Shown piece by piece: positions 63,610-64,000 of a stretch of 64,000 nt of DNA. The notes beneath the pieces were generated by a model. That model ran no database searches, was not told where the DNA came from, and saw nothing but the letters and a program-made list of their open reading frames with translations. The DNA comes from Actinophytocola xinjiangensis (lineage in GTDB: Bacteria > Actinomycetota > Actinomycetes > Mycobacteriales > Pseudonocardiaceae): contig NZ_MSIF01000014.1 of NCBI RefSeq assembly GCF_001921215.1, positions 124,001-188,000 of the forward strand, read 5' to 3'. How positions within the stretch are numbered: the first letter of the stretch is position 1; every line of letters begins with the position of its first letter. Both the position numbers and the translations under genes were made by a program.

Positions 63610-64000
63610 TCACTGTCCATAGTGGACAAACCCGGCCCAGGCGACCACCTGGGCCGGTTTCCGTTCCGGCACCGACGCCAGCAACCCGGCCGGCATCCCC
63701 GCCGGCGCCCGGCGGTCCGGGTCCAGCATCCACAGCTGCGCCAGCCGCAACGCCTCCCGCACCGCCCGCCCCTCGACGACCCGGTAGTGGTGGAACAGGT
63801 ACATCAGCGCCGAGGTCTCCCGGTCCGGCACCGCCCACTGCGCCGACAGCACCGACCGCACCCGCCCCGCCAGGAACGCCGTGCCCAGGCTGTACGCCTC
63901 GTCGAACCCCTGGATCGACCGCCCGCTGTGGCAGGCGGCCAGCACCACCAGCCCGATCGGCCGCCCGGTCCCGATCTGTTCGGCGGCCAGCCGGCTCGCC
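63610..64000 (-). CDS. CHAT-domain (caspase-like) protein, C-terminal part only
   Basis: The minus-strand frame is open from the window edge to TGA 63610-63612, so only the last ~130 residues are visible. They show the end of a CHAT (clan CD, caspase/separase-like) protease domain: GRPIGLVVLAACHSGRS with the catalytic-type Cys, GFDEAYSLGTAFLAGRVRSVLSAQWAVPD, then ALMYLFHHYRVVEGRAVREALRLAQLWML. The matching His would lie upstream, outside the window. CHAT proteases act in regulated cell death and anti-phage defence. Codirectional with the unrecognised protein and helicase genes. The N-terminal sensor or repeat domain is not seen. Confidence 0.82.
   Translation of the reverse strand, partial: ASRLAAEQIGTGRPIGLVVLAACHSGRSIQGFDEAYSLGTAFLAGRVRSVLSAQWAVPDRETSALMYLFHHYRVVEGRAVREALRLAQLWMLDPDRRAPAGMPAGLLASVPERKPAQVVAWAGFVHYGQ

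Overview
The window is chromosomal DNA of a very GC-rich actinomycete. Gene order and content point to the Pseudonocardiaceae or close relatives (Actinosynnema, Saccharothrix or Amycolatopsis type). The inference rests on strong G/C bias at third codon positions, many GTG starts, 4-bp ATGA/GTGA gene overlaps, Lsr2 and ClpC, type VII (ESX)-associated PPE and EspG proteins, a mycobacterium-like order (ppa-dacB-DUF2342-tilS-hpt ... ftsH-folE-P-B-K-DUF3180 ... panC-panD-coaX ... lsr2-clpC ... mutY-carbonic anhydrase) and many apparently leaderless genes with a TAnnnT box 6-8 nt before the start codon.

Layout. 1-8 kb: the 5' part of a secreted-protein gene, tRNA-Thr(CGT), an F420-type oxidoreductase, a threonine aldolase preceded by three 68-bp tandem repeats that copy its own promoter and start, a GNAT acetyltransferase, a HIT protein, glyA, a gene-poor G/T-rich gap, and a secreted glycoside-hydrolase-like protein. 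8-10.4 kb: a MarR regulator plus DHA2 efflux pump. 10.4-24.9 kb: the conserved housekeeping block ppa, dacB, DUF2342, tilS, hpt, then a four-gene ESX-associated insertion (small helical protein, DUF3558 lipoprotein, PPE, EspG), ftsH and the folate operon folE-folP-folB-folK. folE is interrupted by an in-frame mini-intein placed exactly before its catalytic zinc cysteine. 25-34.7 kb: DUF3180, a repeat-rich membrane protein, PrsW, the pantothenate/CoA operon (DUF2520 reductase, panC, panD, coaX), a methyltransferase, a 0.9-kb gene-poor gap where mycobacteria carry lysS, and lsr2.

34.8-53 kb: an MFS exporter with a divergent ArsR-type regulator, a FhuF-like iron reductase with a good DtxR/IdeR box, clpC, a membrane EEP phosphodiesterase, an M1 lipoprotein peptidase, an alpha/beta hydrolase, a degenerate 2H phosphoesterase, a Tat-exported amidase, mutY, a beta-carbonic anhydrase, a LacI regulator, a zinc-type ABC importer, and a DUF445 membrane protein. 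53-60.4 kb: a LAL (LuxR-type ATPase) regulator, a 44-residue acidic peptide and a 1308-residue secreted subtilase. 60.4-64 kb: a minus-strand cluster of a CHAT-domain protein (C-terminal part only, cut by the window end), an unrecognised protein, and an SF1 helicase that overlaps it by 4 bp. This cluster is the best candidate here for an undescribed (possibly defence) system.

All assignments come from reading the sequence and from memory of the families. No searches were run.
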